From positions 1 through 64,000 of the forward strand of contig CAJPFI010000033.1 in NCBI GenBank assembly GCA_905339295.1: 64,000 nucleotides of DNA, given 5' to 3'. The DNA comes from Burkholderiales bacterium. Its GTDB lineage: Bacteria > Pseudomonadota > Gammaproteobacteria > Burkholderiales > Casimicrobiaceae. The notes under the pieces are model-generated. The model searched no databases. It was not told where the DNA came from and saw only the letters and a list, made by a program, of their open reading frames with translations. The translations under genes were made by a program, and so were the position numbers. Shown here one piece after another: positions 35,402 to 44,311 of the stretch. How positions within the stretch are numbered: the first letter of the stretch is position 1; each line of letters begins with the position of its first letter.

Positions 35402-35407
35402 TAAAAT
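35402..35407 (+). promoter_or_regulatory. -10-like box upstream of ppsA
   Basis: TAAAAT stands out in the 119-base gap between the XRE-like gene and ppsA, 72 bases before the ppsA ATG. The -35 region is not convincing. Confidence 0.35.
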
Positions 35408-35479
35408 GGCGCGAATGCCAGCCTGCCTTGCTGCGACGCAGTAAGGCCGAGGGCCGGCCTCAGGCATGCGGGAGTCGGT

Positions 35480-37882
35480 ATGGGGGAGGTGGTGCGCGTC
35501 CTGCCGTTCGAACGGCTTCGAATGACTGACGTCGAGTCGGTCGGGGGCAAGAACGCCTCGCTGGGCGAAATGATCAGCCAGCTCGCCGGCGCCGGAGTCC
35601 GCGTCCCCGGGGGCTTCGCGACGACGGCGGGGGCATTCCGCGAGTTCCTCGCCCACGAGCGGCTTGGCGAGCGGATCAACGACAGGCTGGCCGCGCTCGA
35701 CGTCGATGACGTGGCGTCGCTGGCGCGCGCCGGCGCGGAGATCCGCGGCTGGGTCGCCCGGGCGCCGCTGCCGGCGGCGCTCGACGCGGGCATCCGCGAT
35801 GCCTACGCGCGGATCGATGCGCAGTCGCCCGGGGCGACCTACGCGGTGCGCTCGTCGGCAACCGCCGAGGACCTGCCCGAGGCATCGTTCGCCGGGCAAC
35901 AGGAAACATTCCTTAATATCAGCGGTATAGATAATATTCTTCACGCCATACGCGAGGTATTTGCCTCGCTGTGGAACGACCGCGCGATCGCCTATCGCGT
36001 GCACAAGGGATACGCGCACGCCGACGTCGCGCTTTCCGCCGGGGTCCAGCGCATGATCCGCAGCGACCTGGGCGCGGCCGGCGTCCTGTTCACGATGGAC
36101 ACCGAGTCCGGATTCGACCAGGTCGTCTTCATCACGTCGTCCTACGGCCTCGGCGAGACGGTCGTGCAGGGCGCGGTCAACCCGGACGAGTTCTACGTGT
36201 GGAAGCCGAACCTGGCGCTGGGGCGCCCGGCGATCCTGCGCAAGACCGTGGGCGGCAAGGCGTTGCGGATGGTGTTCGCCGGCGGCGACTCGGCGGGTAC
36301 CTCCACGACGACCGTGCCGGTCGCGGACGCCGATCGCCTCCTGTTCTCGATCAGCGACGACGAGGTCGTCGAGCTCGCACGCTGCGCGGTCGCCATCGAG
36401 AAGCACTACGGGCGCCCGATGGACGTCGAGTGGGGCCGCGACGGCGTCGACGGCAAGCTCTACGTGCTGCAGGCGCGGCCGGAGACCGTGATGTCGCTCG
36501 AAGGCGCCACCGAGTTGAAGCGCTTTCGCCTGAAGTCGACCTCGGCGGTGCTCGCGAGCGGGCGCGCCATCGGCCAGAAGATAGGGCAGGGGGAGGTGCG
36601 ACTCGTCAAGTCGGCCGCCGAGATGGAACGCGTCCGCCCGGGCGACGTGCTCGTGACCGACATGACCGATCCCGACTGGGAGCCGGTGATGAAGCGCGCG
36701 GCCGCGATCGTGACCAACCGGGGCGGGCGCACCTGCCACGCCGCGATCATCGCGCGCGAGCTCGGCATCCCGGCGGTGGTCGGCTGCGGCGACGCCACGC
36801 GCACGCTCGCGGAGGGCGCCGCCGTCACCGTCTCGTGCGCCGAGGGCGACACGGGGAACGTCTACGCGGGGAAGCTCGACATCGAGATCGTCGAAATCGC
36901 ACTCGACAGGATGCCGCCGTGCCCGACGAAGATCATGCTCAACGTCGGCAATCCGGAGCTCGCGTTCTCGTTCCGGCGGCTGCCCAACGAAGGCGTGGGG
37001 CTCGCGCGGCTCGAGTTCATCATCAGCAAGAACGTCGGCATCCACCCGAAGGCGCTGATCGAGTACGCGACGCTGCCCGCGGACCTCAGGGCCGAGATCG
37101 CGCCGCGCATCGCCGCCTACGGCGACCCGGTCGAGTACTACGTCGCGAAGATCGTGGAAGGGGTCGCGACGATCGCGGCCGCGTTCTGGCCCAAGAAGGT
37201 CATCGTCCGGCTGTCGGACTTCAAGTCCAACGAGTACTCGAACCTCGTCGGCGGCAAGCGCTACGAGCCGCACGAAGAGAATCCGATGCTGGGCTTCCGC
37301 GGCGCGTCGCGCTACATCGCGCCGTCGTTCTACGACTGCTTCGCGCTCGAATGCCGGGCCATGAGGCGCGTGCGCGACGAGATGGGGCTCACCAACGTCG
37401 AGGTGATGATCCCGTTCGTGCGCACGCTGGCCGAGGCGAAAGGCGTCATCGGCCTGCTCGCGAAGAACGGGCTCGAGCGCGGGAAGAACGGCCTGCGCGT
37501 GATCATGATGTGCGAGATCCCGTCGAACGCGCTGCTCGCCGACCGGTTCCTCGAGCACTTCGACGGCTTCTCGATCGGCAGCAACGACATGACGCAGCTG
37601 ACGCTCGGCGTCGACCGGGACTCGGGGGGGCCGATCGCCGCGACGTTCGACGAGCGCGACGACGCGGTCAAGGCGATGCTCGCGATGTCGATCGAGGCCT
37701 GCCAGCGCCGCGGGCGCTACGTCGGCATCTGCGGGCAGGGGCCCTCGGACCACCCCGACCTCGCCGAATGGCTGGTCGACCGCAGGATCGAGAGCATGTC
37801 GCTCAACCCGGACACGGTCGTCGAGACCTGGCTCAAGCTCGCGAAGCACGCGCCGGTGGTGGAGCGCGCGCCGGGCATGTAG
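35480..37882 (+). CDS. ppsA: Phosphoenolpyruvate synthase (pyruvate, water dikinase)
   Basis: PpsA converts pyruvate and ATP to PEP, AMP and phosphate for gluconeogenesis. The 800-residue protein shows the ATP-binding domain ([35 protein letters not shown]) and the swivelling domain with phosphohistidine in [15 protein letters not shown]. The C-terminal PEP barrel carries [22 protein letters not shown] and CGQGPSD. It is presumably controlled by PpsR, encoded nearby. Codons 140-161 are unusually AT-rich although the protein there is conserved; see findings. Confidence 0.97.
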   Translation: MGEVVRVLPFERLRMTDVESVGGKNASLGEMISQLAGAGVRVPGGFATTAGAFREFLAHERLGERINDRLAALDVDDVASLARAGAEIRGWVARAPLPAALDAGIRDAYARIDAQSPGATYAVRSSATAEDLPEASFAGQQETFLNISGIDNILHAIREVFASLWNDRAIAYRVHKGYAHADVALSAGVQRMIRSDLGAAGVLFTMDTESGFDQVVFITSSYGLGETVVQGAVNPDEFYVWKPNLALGRPAILRKTVGGKALRMVFAGGDSAGTSTTTVPVADADRLLFSISDDEVVELARCAVAIEKHYGRPMDVEWGRDGVDGKLYVLQARPETVMSLEGATELKRFRLKSTSAVLASGRAIGQKIGQGEVRLVKSAAEMERVRPGDVLVTDMTDPDWEPVMKRAAAIVTNRGGRTCHAAIIARELGIPAVVGCGDATRTLAEGAAVTVSCAEGDTGNVYAGKLDIEIVEIALDRMPPCPTKIMLNVGNPELAFSFRRLPNEGVGLARLEFIISKNVGIHPKALIEYATLPADLRAEIAPRIAAYGDPVEYYVAKIVEGVATIAAAFWPKKVIVRLSDFKSNEYSNLVGGKRYEPHEENPMLGFRGASRYIAPSFYDCFALECRAMRRVRDEMGLTNVEVMIPFVRTLAEAKGVIGLLAKNGLERGKNGLRVIMMCEIPSNALLADRFLEHFDGFSIGSNDMTQLTLGVDRDSGGPIAATFDERDDAVKAMLAMSIEACQRRGRYVGICGQGPSDHPDLAEWLVDRRIESMSLNPDTVVETWLKLAKHAPVVERAPGM
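35897..35969 (+). other. AT-rich patch with hairpin inside ppsA
   Basis: By my count only 25 of 66 bases at 35897-35962 are G or C, in a gene otherwise near 70% GC. Rare codons ATA (twice), AAT (twice), ATT, CTT, GTA and TTT cluster here. GCGAGG and CCTCGC at 35952-35969 form a 6-bp stem with a 6-base loop. TTCCTT-N17-TAATAT resembles an internal promoter. Confidence 0.6.
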
Positions 37883-37947
37883 CGACGGCGGGGCCTCGTC
37901 CGGACGGCCGATGGCGCGGAGCGTGAGTGGCGTGGTCCCCTCGGGCC

Positions 37948-38469
37948 ATGCGCCGCGTGGTCTCCCGCCGCTTCGATTTCGCCCGATCCTCCGCGATGCG
38001 CGCGTTCGTGCTCGTGTCGCACGCCGCGACGCTGGCGCTCGTCGCCGTCGTGCCGGTGGACGCGCCGCTCGCGCTTGCGGTCGGCCTGCTCGTCGTCGCG
38101 CTCGGCGCCCGCGCGTTGCGCGGGCTCGACCACGCGCTCGCGGGGCTCGTCATGAGATCGGACGGCTCGCTCGTGGCGCTGCGCCGCGACGGGAGGGCGA
38201 CGGAAGGTGCGCTCGCGCGCGGCTCGGTCGTGCTGCCATGGTTCGCCGCGGTCGCCTGGCGCGTCGACGGCGAGCGTCGAACCCGCGTCGAGGCGGTGCC
38301 GGTGGACCGAGTGGGCGCCGCCGCCCACCGCGAGTTGCGCGTGTTGCTGCGCTACGCATCGCGCGGCGCGACGAGAGACGACCGGGCCGGCGTTCCCGCG
38401 AGCCAGGCACGCGCGTCGATGATCGCGGCACTGTCGGCCTTGGCCTGGCCGGACAGGAGATGGAGGTAG
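37948..38469 (+). CDS. YgfX-like inner membrane protein
   Basis: The 173-residue protein has two closely spaced transmembrane helices (about residues 15-60). SDGSLVALRRDGRATEG and a C-terminal HRELRVLLRYA follow. This layout resembles YgfX/CptA, a small membrane protein next to the SdhE gene in E. coli that was proposed as a toxin acting on the cytoskeleton. No SdhE partner is seen here. The last ~35 residues overlap the convergent SDR gene by 118 bases and look like read-through rather than domain. Starts at 37927 (GTG) or 37996 (ATG) are possible. Confidence 0.5.
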   Translation: MRRVVSRRFDFARSSAMRAFVLVSHAATLALVAVVPVDAPLALAVGLLVVALGARALRGLDHALAGLVMRSDGSLVALRRDGRATEGALARGSVVLPWFAAVAWRVDGERRTRVEAVPVDRVGAAAHRELRVLLRYASRGATRDDRAGVPASQARASMIAALSALAWPDRRWR

Positions 38470-39155
38470 AGCGGGACGAGCGCCTCGGGTGCCGGCAGGC
38501 GGGTGCGGTCCTCGCCCGGGTGCGTGCGCCCGCGCATCGGCGAGTGGATCGGGCCGGGCACGATCGCGTTGACGCGCAGGTTGGCGCGCGACTCCCACTC
38601 GTCGGCGAGCTCGCGCGCCAGCGCGGCGACGCCGGCCTTGGTCACGCCGTAGCCGCCCCAGTAGGCGCGCGGAGCGAGCCCGCGGTCGTCCAGCGTGAAC
38701 GTCACCGATGCGTCTCGGGCCTGCGACAGCAGCGGGACGAGCGCGCGCGTGAGGCCCATCGGCGCGGCGATGTTCACCCGAAGCAACGACAGCCACGCGT
38801 CGTACGACTGGTGCTCGAGCGGCCCGAGCGAGCCCAGCATCGCCGCCGTGTGCACGAGGCCGTCCAGGCCATTGAACTGCGATTCGAGCGCCCCGGCGAT
38901 GTTGCCGAAGTCCGATGCCTCGGCTTTCGCGAAGTCGAGCGGCAGGATCACCGGCTCGGGATGGCCGGCCGCGACGATCTCGTCGTAGAGCGACTCGAGC
39001 TTCGCGACGATCCGGCCGTGCACCACGACGGTCGCGCCCTGCGCGGCGCACGCGCGGGCGATCGGGGCGCCGAGGCCGCCGGTCGCCCCGGTCACGAGAA
39101 CCACTCGGCCGGCGAGGTCGGGAAGGCTGGCGCGGGCGGGATCGGGAAGCGGCAC
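38352..39155 (-). CDS. SDR family oxidoreductase (YciK-like)
   Basis: The short-chain dehydrogenase has the NAD(P)-binding VVLVTGATGGLGAPIARA close to the N-terminus, VHTAAMLGSLGPLEH (NAG-like) and a YGVTK catalytic Tyr-Lys pair in WGGYGVTKAGV. VNAIVPGPIHSPMR follows. The sequence and length resemble E. coli YciK, whose substrate is unknown. The GTG at 39155 gives 267 residues and places the glycine motif as in the family; an ATG at 39206 would add 17 residues but overlaps a TATGAT that looks like a -10 box. The usual catalytic serine is replaced in TFTLDDRGL, which is odd. Confidence 0.8.
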   Translation of the reverse strand: MPLPDPARASLPDLAGRVVLVTGATGGLGAPIARACAAQGATVVVHGRIVAKLESLYDEIVAAGHPEPVILPLDFAKAEASDFGNIAGALESQFNGLDGLVHTAAMLGSLGPLEHQSYDAWLSLLRVNIAAPMGLTRALVPLLSQARDASVTFTLDDRGLAPRAYWGGYGVTKAGVAALARELADEWESRANLRVNAIVPGPIHSPMRGRTHPGEDRTRLPAPEALVPLYLHLLSGQAKADSAAIIDARAWLAGTPARSSLVAPRDA

Positions 39156-39257
39156 GGCGTCGCGACGGCCGTGGCGGCGGCCGGGGGTGGGGCGGGCCGG
39201 GATCATAACGCATCGTCGCGCGCTGCCCGCGGACGCGGGCGAGGACGCCCGGCGCAA

Positions 39258-39286
39258 TTGCACGGCCCGCCGCCCGTGCGTATAAT
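39258..39286 (+). promoter_or_regulatory. Promoter of the tRNA-Ala/tRNA-Glu unit
   Basis: TTGCAC (39258-39263) and a perfect TATAAT (39281-39286) are separated by 17 bases. The -10 box ends 14 bases before the mature tRNA-Ala. This is the best sigma-70 promoter in the window. Confidence 0.8.
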
Positions 39287-39300
39287 TATCGATTCGCCGT

Positions 39301-39376
<76 letters not shown>

Positions 39377-39449
39377 CAGGACGCTCCAACCCGCTTGCGC
39401 GGCGATGACGCGCAATCGGGGTCGGCGGCGGCGTCGAAACAGCATCCGG

Positions 39450-39525
39450 GTCCCCATCGTCTAGAGGCCTAGGACATCGCCCTTTCACGGCGGTAACCGG
39501 GGTTCGAATCCCCGTGGGGACGCCA
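39450..39525 (+). tRNA. tRNA-Glu (TTC anticodon)
   Basis: This is a 76-base cloverleaf with CCA encoded. The acceptor GTCCCCA pairs with TGGGGAC, discriminator G. The anticodon loop CTTTCAC gives TTC, reading GAA and GAG. The T arm contains GGTTCGAATCC. It follows tRNA-Ala by 73 bases with no promoter of its own, so the two are probably cotranscribed. Confidence 0.96.
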
Positions 39526-39602
39526 TGCCCGCGAGGCTCGCCGGCGCGGCAAGCGCCGGCGGGATTCTGCCCGGCCCGCGCGCGCATCTTGCACGACCCA
39601 AC

Positions 39603-41129
39603 GTGACGCCGAACCAGAACGCCACGCCGGCCGCGGGATCGCGCGGCGCGATCGATGCCGCGATCAAGGAGGCCTACGAGGGCTTCCGCTACGAGAGCCG
39701 TCCGTGCCCGACGAGCACGCCGGTGCGCCTGGCGACCATGGCGAGGCTGATGGGTCTCGAGGCGCCGGATCCCTCGACGGCACGCGTGCTCGAGGTGGCG
39801 TGCGGCGACGGCGGCAACCTGGTGCCGATGGCCGCGGCCTCGCCGTCCGCACGGTTCGTGGGCATCGACATCGCGACCGGCGCCGTGGCGGAGGCGCGCG
39901 CGATGGCCGCGGACCTGGCGCTCGGCAACATCGCGTTCCACGCCGCCGACCTGCGCGACCTGCCCGGCGACATCGGCAGGTTCGACTATGTCGTCGCGCA
40001 CGGCTTCTATTCGTGGGTGCCCGCGGAGGTCCGCGAGGCGATGTTCGCCACGTTGCGGTCGCGGCTCGAACCCGACGGCATCGCGTTCGTGAGCCACAAC
40101 GTGATGCCGGGTTGCGCGCTGCGCGGCGTCGCGTGGAGCCTGCTGCGGCCGCACGTCGCCGGCATCGACGATCCCGCGCGCAGGATCGCCGAAGCGCGCT
40201 CGATGGCCCGCCTGATGGCCGACGCGATGGCGCAACTGCCGGGCGCGGCACGCGCCCTCGCCGAGGAGTTTCGCGAGATCGCCGCGCGCGCGGACTTCGC
40301 GCTGCTTCACGACGACCTCGCCGTGGTGAATCACCCGGTGCATTTGCGCGAGATCGTCGCCGAAGCCGGGTCGCACGGTCTCGCCTGGCTCGCCGACGCC
40401 GATCTCTACCGGCACCCGGCGCCCGCGTATGGCGGGGCGATGAACGCGTGGCTCGCCGGCGTCGACAGGCTGACGCGCGAGCACGTCGTCGACCACCTGC
40501 GCCTGCGGCGGTACCGGGAATCGCTGTTCGTTCACCGGGAGCGCGGCACGCCCACGCCGCCCGCGCCGGAGCGGCTCGCCCCGATGCACGTCGCCGCGTC
40601 CAACGACAGCGCCGAGCGCCACGCGTCGCTCCCGCGTGCGCCGGCCGCGAGCGACCGGACGCCCGCCGCGGCGCAGCGGATGCTGATCGATCGTCTCGTC
40701 GACCTGCACCCGGCCACGGTGCCGGTGTCCGAGGCGGTCTCGTGGATCATCGCGCGAAGCGACCCGGGCTCGCTGCTCGCGGCGCCGGCCAGCGCGTTGC
40801 TCATGCTGCTGAACGCCTGCCATGCGGGCGCCATCGTCCCGTTCGCCCGGCCCGTTCGCATCCTGCGAACGGCGGGCGCGAAGCCGCGCGCGTTTGCGCC
40901 CGCGCGCTGGCAGGCGTCGCGCCACGCGTTCGTCGTCAACCTGAGGCACGAAGGCGTCGACTTCTCCGATCCCGTGCAGCGTCGCCTGCTGCCGCTCGTC
41001 GACGGTACCCGCACGCGCGCGGAGCTCGCGTCGGAGCTCGCGGCGTGGGTCCCCGACAGCCCGAATCCGCCGCGGTTGCTCGACGACTACGTCGCGCACT
41101 TCGCGAAGATCGGGCTGATCGAGGAATGA
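39603..41129 (+). CDS. Class I SAM methyltransferase with regulatory domain (paralog 1)
   Basis: With the GTG at 39603 the protein has 508 residues. The same frame opens at an ATG inside the tRNA-Glu CCA end (39525), which is unlikely to be used. The N-terminal methyltransferase domain has motif I VLEVACGDGGNLVPMA and FVGIDIA, then YVVAHGFYSWVPAEVR. The middle third matches the methyltransferase regulatory domain type (NHPVHLREIVAEAGSHGLAWLADADL). The C-terminal part ends with RARWQ-like (PARWQASRHAFVVNLRHEGVD) and DGTRTRAEL segments. The substrate is unknown. It is followed 19 bases later by a paralog with the same architecture. Confidence 0.82.
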   Translation: MTPNQNATPAAGSRGAIDAAIKEAYEGFRYESRPCPTSTPVRLATMARLMGLEAPDPSTARVLEVACGDGGNLVPMAAASPSARFVGIDIATGAVAEARAMAADLALGNIAFHAADLRDLPGDIGRFDYVVAHGFYSWVPAEVREAMFATLRSRLEPDGIAFVSHNVMPGCALRGVAWSLLRPHVAGIDDPARRIAEARSMARLMADAMAQLPGAARALAEEFREIAARADFALLHDDLAVVNHPVHLREIVAEAGSHGLAWLADADLYRHPAPAYGGAMNAWLAGVDRLTREHVVDHLRLRRYRESLFVHRERGTPTPPAPERLAPMHVAASNDSAERHASLPRAPAASDRTPAAAQRMLIDRLVDLHPATVPVSEAVSWIIARSDPGSLLAAPASALLMLLNACHAGAIVPFARPVRILRTAGAKPRAFAPARWQASRHAFVVNLRHEGVDFSDPVQRRLLPLVDGTRTRAELASELAAWVPDSPNPPRLLDDYVAHFAKIGLIEE

Positions 41130-41148
41130 GGCGCGCGAGGCCCAGGCG

Positions 41149-42582
41149 ATGACGCCGTCGATCCACGAGAGCCTCAAGGCGGCCTACGAGGACGTCGCCT
41201 ACGTCGGACGGCCGAACCCCTACAGCCTGCCGGACCGGCTCGCGGCGATCGCGACGTTGTTCGGGCTCTCGCCGCCGGATCCCGCGACGGCGCGCGTGCT
41301 CGAAGTCGGGTGCGGAGACGGCGCGAACATCCTGCCGATGGCCACGCGGATGCCGGGCGCGCGGTTCGTCGCGACCGACTATTCGTCGCTCCTGATGGGG
41401 CGCGCGCGGGAGATGGCGGACGCGCTCCGCGTCGGGAACGTCGATCTCGTCGAGGGCGACCTGCGCGAGGTCGCACGCTCGCTCGGAACGTTCGACTACA
41501 TCATCGGGCACGGCTTCTACTCATGGGTGCCCGACGACGTGCGCGACGCGTTCGTCGCGCTCGCGCGCGGCCGTCTCGCGCCGGGCGGGCTCGTGTACGT
41601 CAGCTACAACGTGCTGCCCGGGTGCCACCTGCGGCGCATCGCATGGGACGCGATCAGGCTCGAGACCGCGGGCGCCACGACCGCGCGCGAGCGCATCGAC
41701 GGCGCGCGGCGCATTCGCCGGGACCTCGCGGAGGCCTGGAGCGCGGCCGGCGGCATGGCCGCGCACCTCGCGAGGGAATTCGCGGACGATGACGAGCGCC
41801 CCGACAGCTCGCTCTACCACGACGACGCTTCCGGCGTGAACTTTCCCGTGTACTTCTCCGCCTTCGTGCGTCATGCCGGTTCGCACGGGCTGGGCTTCCT
41901 CGCCGAGGCGGAGCTGGGGACGATGGGCGCGGGCGGCCTTCCGCCCGCCATGCAGTCGCTGCTCGTGGCCGCGGATCCGCTCTCGCGCGAGCAGTACCTC
42001 GATTTCGCGCGGCTGCGGCGCTTCCGGCAGTCGATCCTGGCGCCGGCCGAAACGATCGCGCGCGCGCGTCTCACGGCGGCGGCGATCCCCGGGCTCCACT
42101 TCGCAGCGGTCACCGGCGTCGTCCAGGAAGTCGCGACACGGGATGCGCGCGCCATCGAGGATGCCGTCGCGTCGGTCCTCGTGGACCGCTACCCGGCCAC
42201 CATGACCGGCGCCGAGCTCGCGGCGGCGCTGGTCGAGCGCGGCACGCCGGCGAGCGACGCGCCGGGACGCATCCTGCGCAGCTGCTTCTCGGGCGCCGTC
42301 GAGCTGCACACCGTTCCGCTGGGCATCGCGACGCGCGTATCCGAGCGCCCCCGCGCGTATGCGGTCGCCCGATGGCAGGCCGGGCGCTCGGCCGTCGTCA
42401 CCAACCTGAGACACGAGGGTGTGCGTCTCGACGAGCCGGACGCCCGCGCCGTCCTGGCCGCCGCCGACGGATCGCGCGACCGGGGGGCGCTCGCGGCCGT
42501 CGTGGGATCGCGGCCGGATGCGACCGCGATTGTCGACCACTTCCTCGATCGCTTCGCCTACACCGGCCTCCTCGAGGCCTGA
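41149..42582 (+). CDS. Class I SAM methyltransferase with regulatory domain (paralog 2)
   Basis: The 477-residue protein matches the gene before it through its whole length. It has AYEDVAYVGRPNPYS at the start, motif I VLEVGCGDGANILPMATRMPGARF, and YIIGHGFYSWVPDDVR. VNFPVYFSAFVRHAGSHGLGFLAEAELG and a C-terminal VARWQAGRSAVVTNLRHEGV with DGSRDRGAL follow. Both copies keep the SAM-binding residues, so both are probably active and specialised for different substrates. Known relatives are uncharacterised, but some sit near secretion or surface-modification genes. Confidence 0.82.
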   Translation: MTPSIHESLKAAYEDVAYVGRPNPYSLPDRLAAIATLFGLSPPDPATARVLEVGCGDGANILPMATRMPGARFVATDYSSLLMGRAREMADALRVGNVDLVEGDLREVARSLGTFDYIIGHGFYSWVPDDVRDAFVALARGRLAPGGLVYVSYNVLPGCHLRRIAWDAIRLETAGATTARERIDGARRIRRDLAEAWSAAGGMAAHLAREFADDDERPDSSLYHDDASGVNFPVYFSAFVRHAGSHGLGFLAEAELGTMGAGGLPPAMQSLLVAADPLSREQYLDFARLRRFRQSILAPAETIARARLTAAAIPGLHFAAVTGVVQEVATRDARAIEDAVASVLVDRYPATMTGAELAAALVERGTPASDAPGRILRSCFSGAVELHTVPLGIATRVSERPRAYAVARWQAGRSAVVTNLRHEGVRLDEPDARAVLAAADGSRDRGALAAVVGSRPDATAIVDHFLDRFAYTGLLEA

Positions 42583-42604
42583 AACGCCCGAAGGAACCGC
42601 TCCG

Positions 42605-44047
42605 ATGACCGACCTCGCCGCGCTCGCGCAGCGCATCGCCGCGCACTGGGACGCGGAGATCGTCGCCGCGCTGACCGACTACATCCGCGTGCCGGCGAAG
42701 TCGCCGCACTTCGACGCCGACTGGGAAGCGCACGGTCACATCGAGCGCGTGATCCGCGACGCCGAGCGCTGGGTGCGCGCGCAACCGGTGGCCGGCCTCG
42801 CGGTCGAGATCGTGCGCCTGCCGGGTCGCACGCCGGTGCTTTACTTCGACGTGCCCGCGAGCGGAAGCGCCGCGGGTGATCGCACGGTGCTTCTGTACGG
42901 CCATCTCGACAAGCAGCCCGAGATGACCGGGTGGCCCGAAGGTTTCGGCCCGTGGACGCCCCGCTACGAGAACGGCAGGCTCTACGGACGCGGCGGCGCG
43001 GACGACGGCTACGCGGTCTACGCGTCGATCGCCGCATTGGCGGCGCTCGATGCGCAGCGACTGCCGCACGCGCGATGCGTCGGGCTGATCGAGACCTGCG
43101 AGGAGTCCGGAAGCTACGACCTGCCGGCCTACCTCGAGGCGCTCGGGCCGCGCATGGGTGGCGTCGACTTCGTGATCGGACTCGATTCGGGCGCGGGCGA
43201 CTACGAACGGCTGTGGGCGACGACGTCGCTGCGCGGCATCGCGGCCGGCACGCTCGAGGTCGAGGTGCTGACCGAGGGCGTGCACTCGGGCGACGCCTCC
43301 GGCGTCGTGCCGTCGTCGTTCCGCATCGCACGCCGGCTTCTCGACCGGCTGGAGGACGGCGCGACCGGGCGCATCCTGCCGGCCGCGTTCCACGCGCCGA
43401 TTCCCGACGAGCGCGTCGCGCAGGCCGCCGTCGCCGCGACGATCCTCGGCGAGTCGATGCTCGCACGCTTTCCGTGGGCGGGGCGCACGCGGCCGACGGT
43501 CGACGGGTCGAAGATCGACGGCCGCGTCGAGGCCGTCCTGAACCGCACGTGGCGCCCCGCGCTGTCGGTCATCGGCGCAGACGGACTGCCGCCGATCGCG
43601 AGCGCCGGCAACGTGCTGCGGCCGAAGACGCGCCTGCGCCTGTCGCTGCGCCTGCCGCCGACGATCGACGGGGACGCCGCGACGGCCGCATTGGCGAGGT
43701 TGCTCGAGGCCGATCCGCCCCACGGCGCGACGGTGCGCTTCGAGCCGGATCACGCGGCGACCGGCTGGAATGCGCCGCCGACCGCCGCATGGCTCGCGGC
43801 CGCGCTCGACCGCGCTTCACGCGCGGTCTACGCGCAGCCGGCGGGCGCGCTGGGCGAGGGCGGCACGATTCCGTTCATGGGAATGCTCGGGGCGAAGTTC
43901 CCGGCGGCGCAGTTCCTGATCACCGGCGTGCTGGGACCGAAGTCGAACGCGCACGGACCGAACGAGTTCCTGCACGTGCCGTATGCGAAGAAGCTCAACG
44001 CGTGCGTCGCGCATGCGATCGTTGCACACGCGCAACAGGAACGCTGA
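42605..44047 (+). CDS. M20 family metallopeptidase (dipeptidase type)
   Basis: The 480-residue cytoplasmic enzyme has a di-metal peptidase domain: TVLLYGHLDKQPEM with the first metal ligand, RGGADDGYAVYAS with the bridging aspartate, and ETCEESGSYDL with the catalytic glutamate. A lid domain is inserted near residue 215. The end HGPNEFLHVPYAKKL has the last histidine ligand. It resembles carnosinase/CNDP-like M20 peptidases rather than the aminoacylase-like copy at 7255. A 265-base gap separates it from the next gene. Confidence 0.9.
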   Translation: MTDLAALAQRIAAHWDAEIVAALTDYIRVPAKSPHFDADWEAHGHIERVIRDAERWVRAQPVAGLAVEIVRLPGRTPVLYFDVPASGSAAGDRTVLLYGHLDKQPEMTGWPEGFGPWTPRYENGRLYGRGGADDGYAVYASIAALAALDAQRLPHARCVGLIETCEESGSYDLPAYLEALGPRMGGVDFVIGLDSGAGDYERLWATTSLRGIAAGTLEVEVLTEGVHSGDASGVVPSSFRIARRLLDRLEDGATGRILPAAFHAPIPDERVAQAAVAATILGESMLARFPWAGRTRPTVDGSKIDGRVEAVLNRTWRPALSVIGADGLPPIASAGNVLRPKTRLRLSLRLPPTIDGDAATAALARLLEADPPHGATVRFEPDHAATGWNAPPTAAWLAAALDRASRAVYAQPAGALGEGGTIPFMGMLGAKFPAAQFLITGVLGPKSNAHGPNEFLHVPYAKKLNACVAHAIVAHAQQER

Positions 44048-44311
44048 CGCGAGGGTCGAAGCGCGCCGCGGACATGGCGCTGCGGCGGCGGCTGTGCGAT
44101 CATGAACTCGTCGGGATGGACGCGGAACCGTTCGGTTCCGGAGCCCGGCGCCACGGCGGCGTAGCGCGCCGCTCTGCAAGCCTTCCGCGCGGGTTCACGC
44201 GCACTTCAGCGATTAGCGGACCGGTGTGCGGGACGCTCGTGGCCCCTCGTACGCGCACCGCCGGACTTCGATCGCGTGCGTCCGGGCGCAGGCGGGGCCG
44301 CCGGAGGTCCC

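Noticed and set aside
36001-37880. Long second plus-strand frame overlapping ppsA as a hidden gene
   Set aside because: It is the +1 shadow of ppsA, with an Arg/Asp-rich translation and no start context.
39525-39602. ATG at the 3' end of tRNA-Glu as the methyltransferase start
   Set aside because: This would make the coding region overlap the tRNA CCA, and the added residues do not look like the family; the GTG at 39603 fits the paralog's start much better.
44048-44311. Possible small gene or RNA in the 264-base gap before the HD-domain gene
   Set aside because: I saw no promoter, stable structure or coding pattern beyond random open frames.
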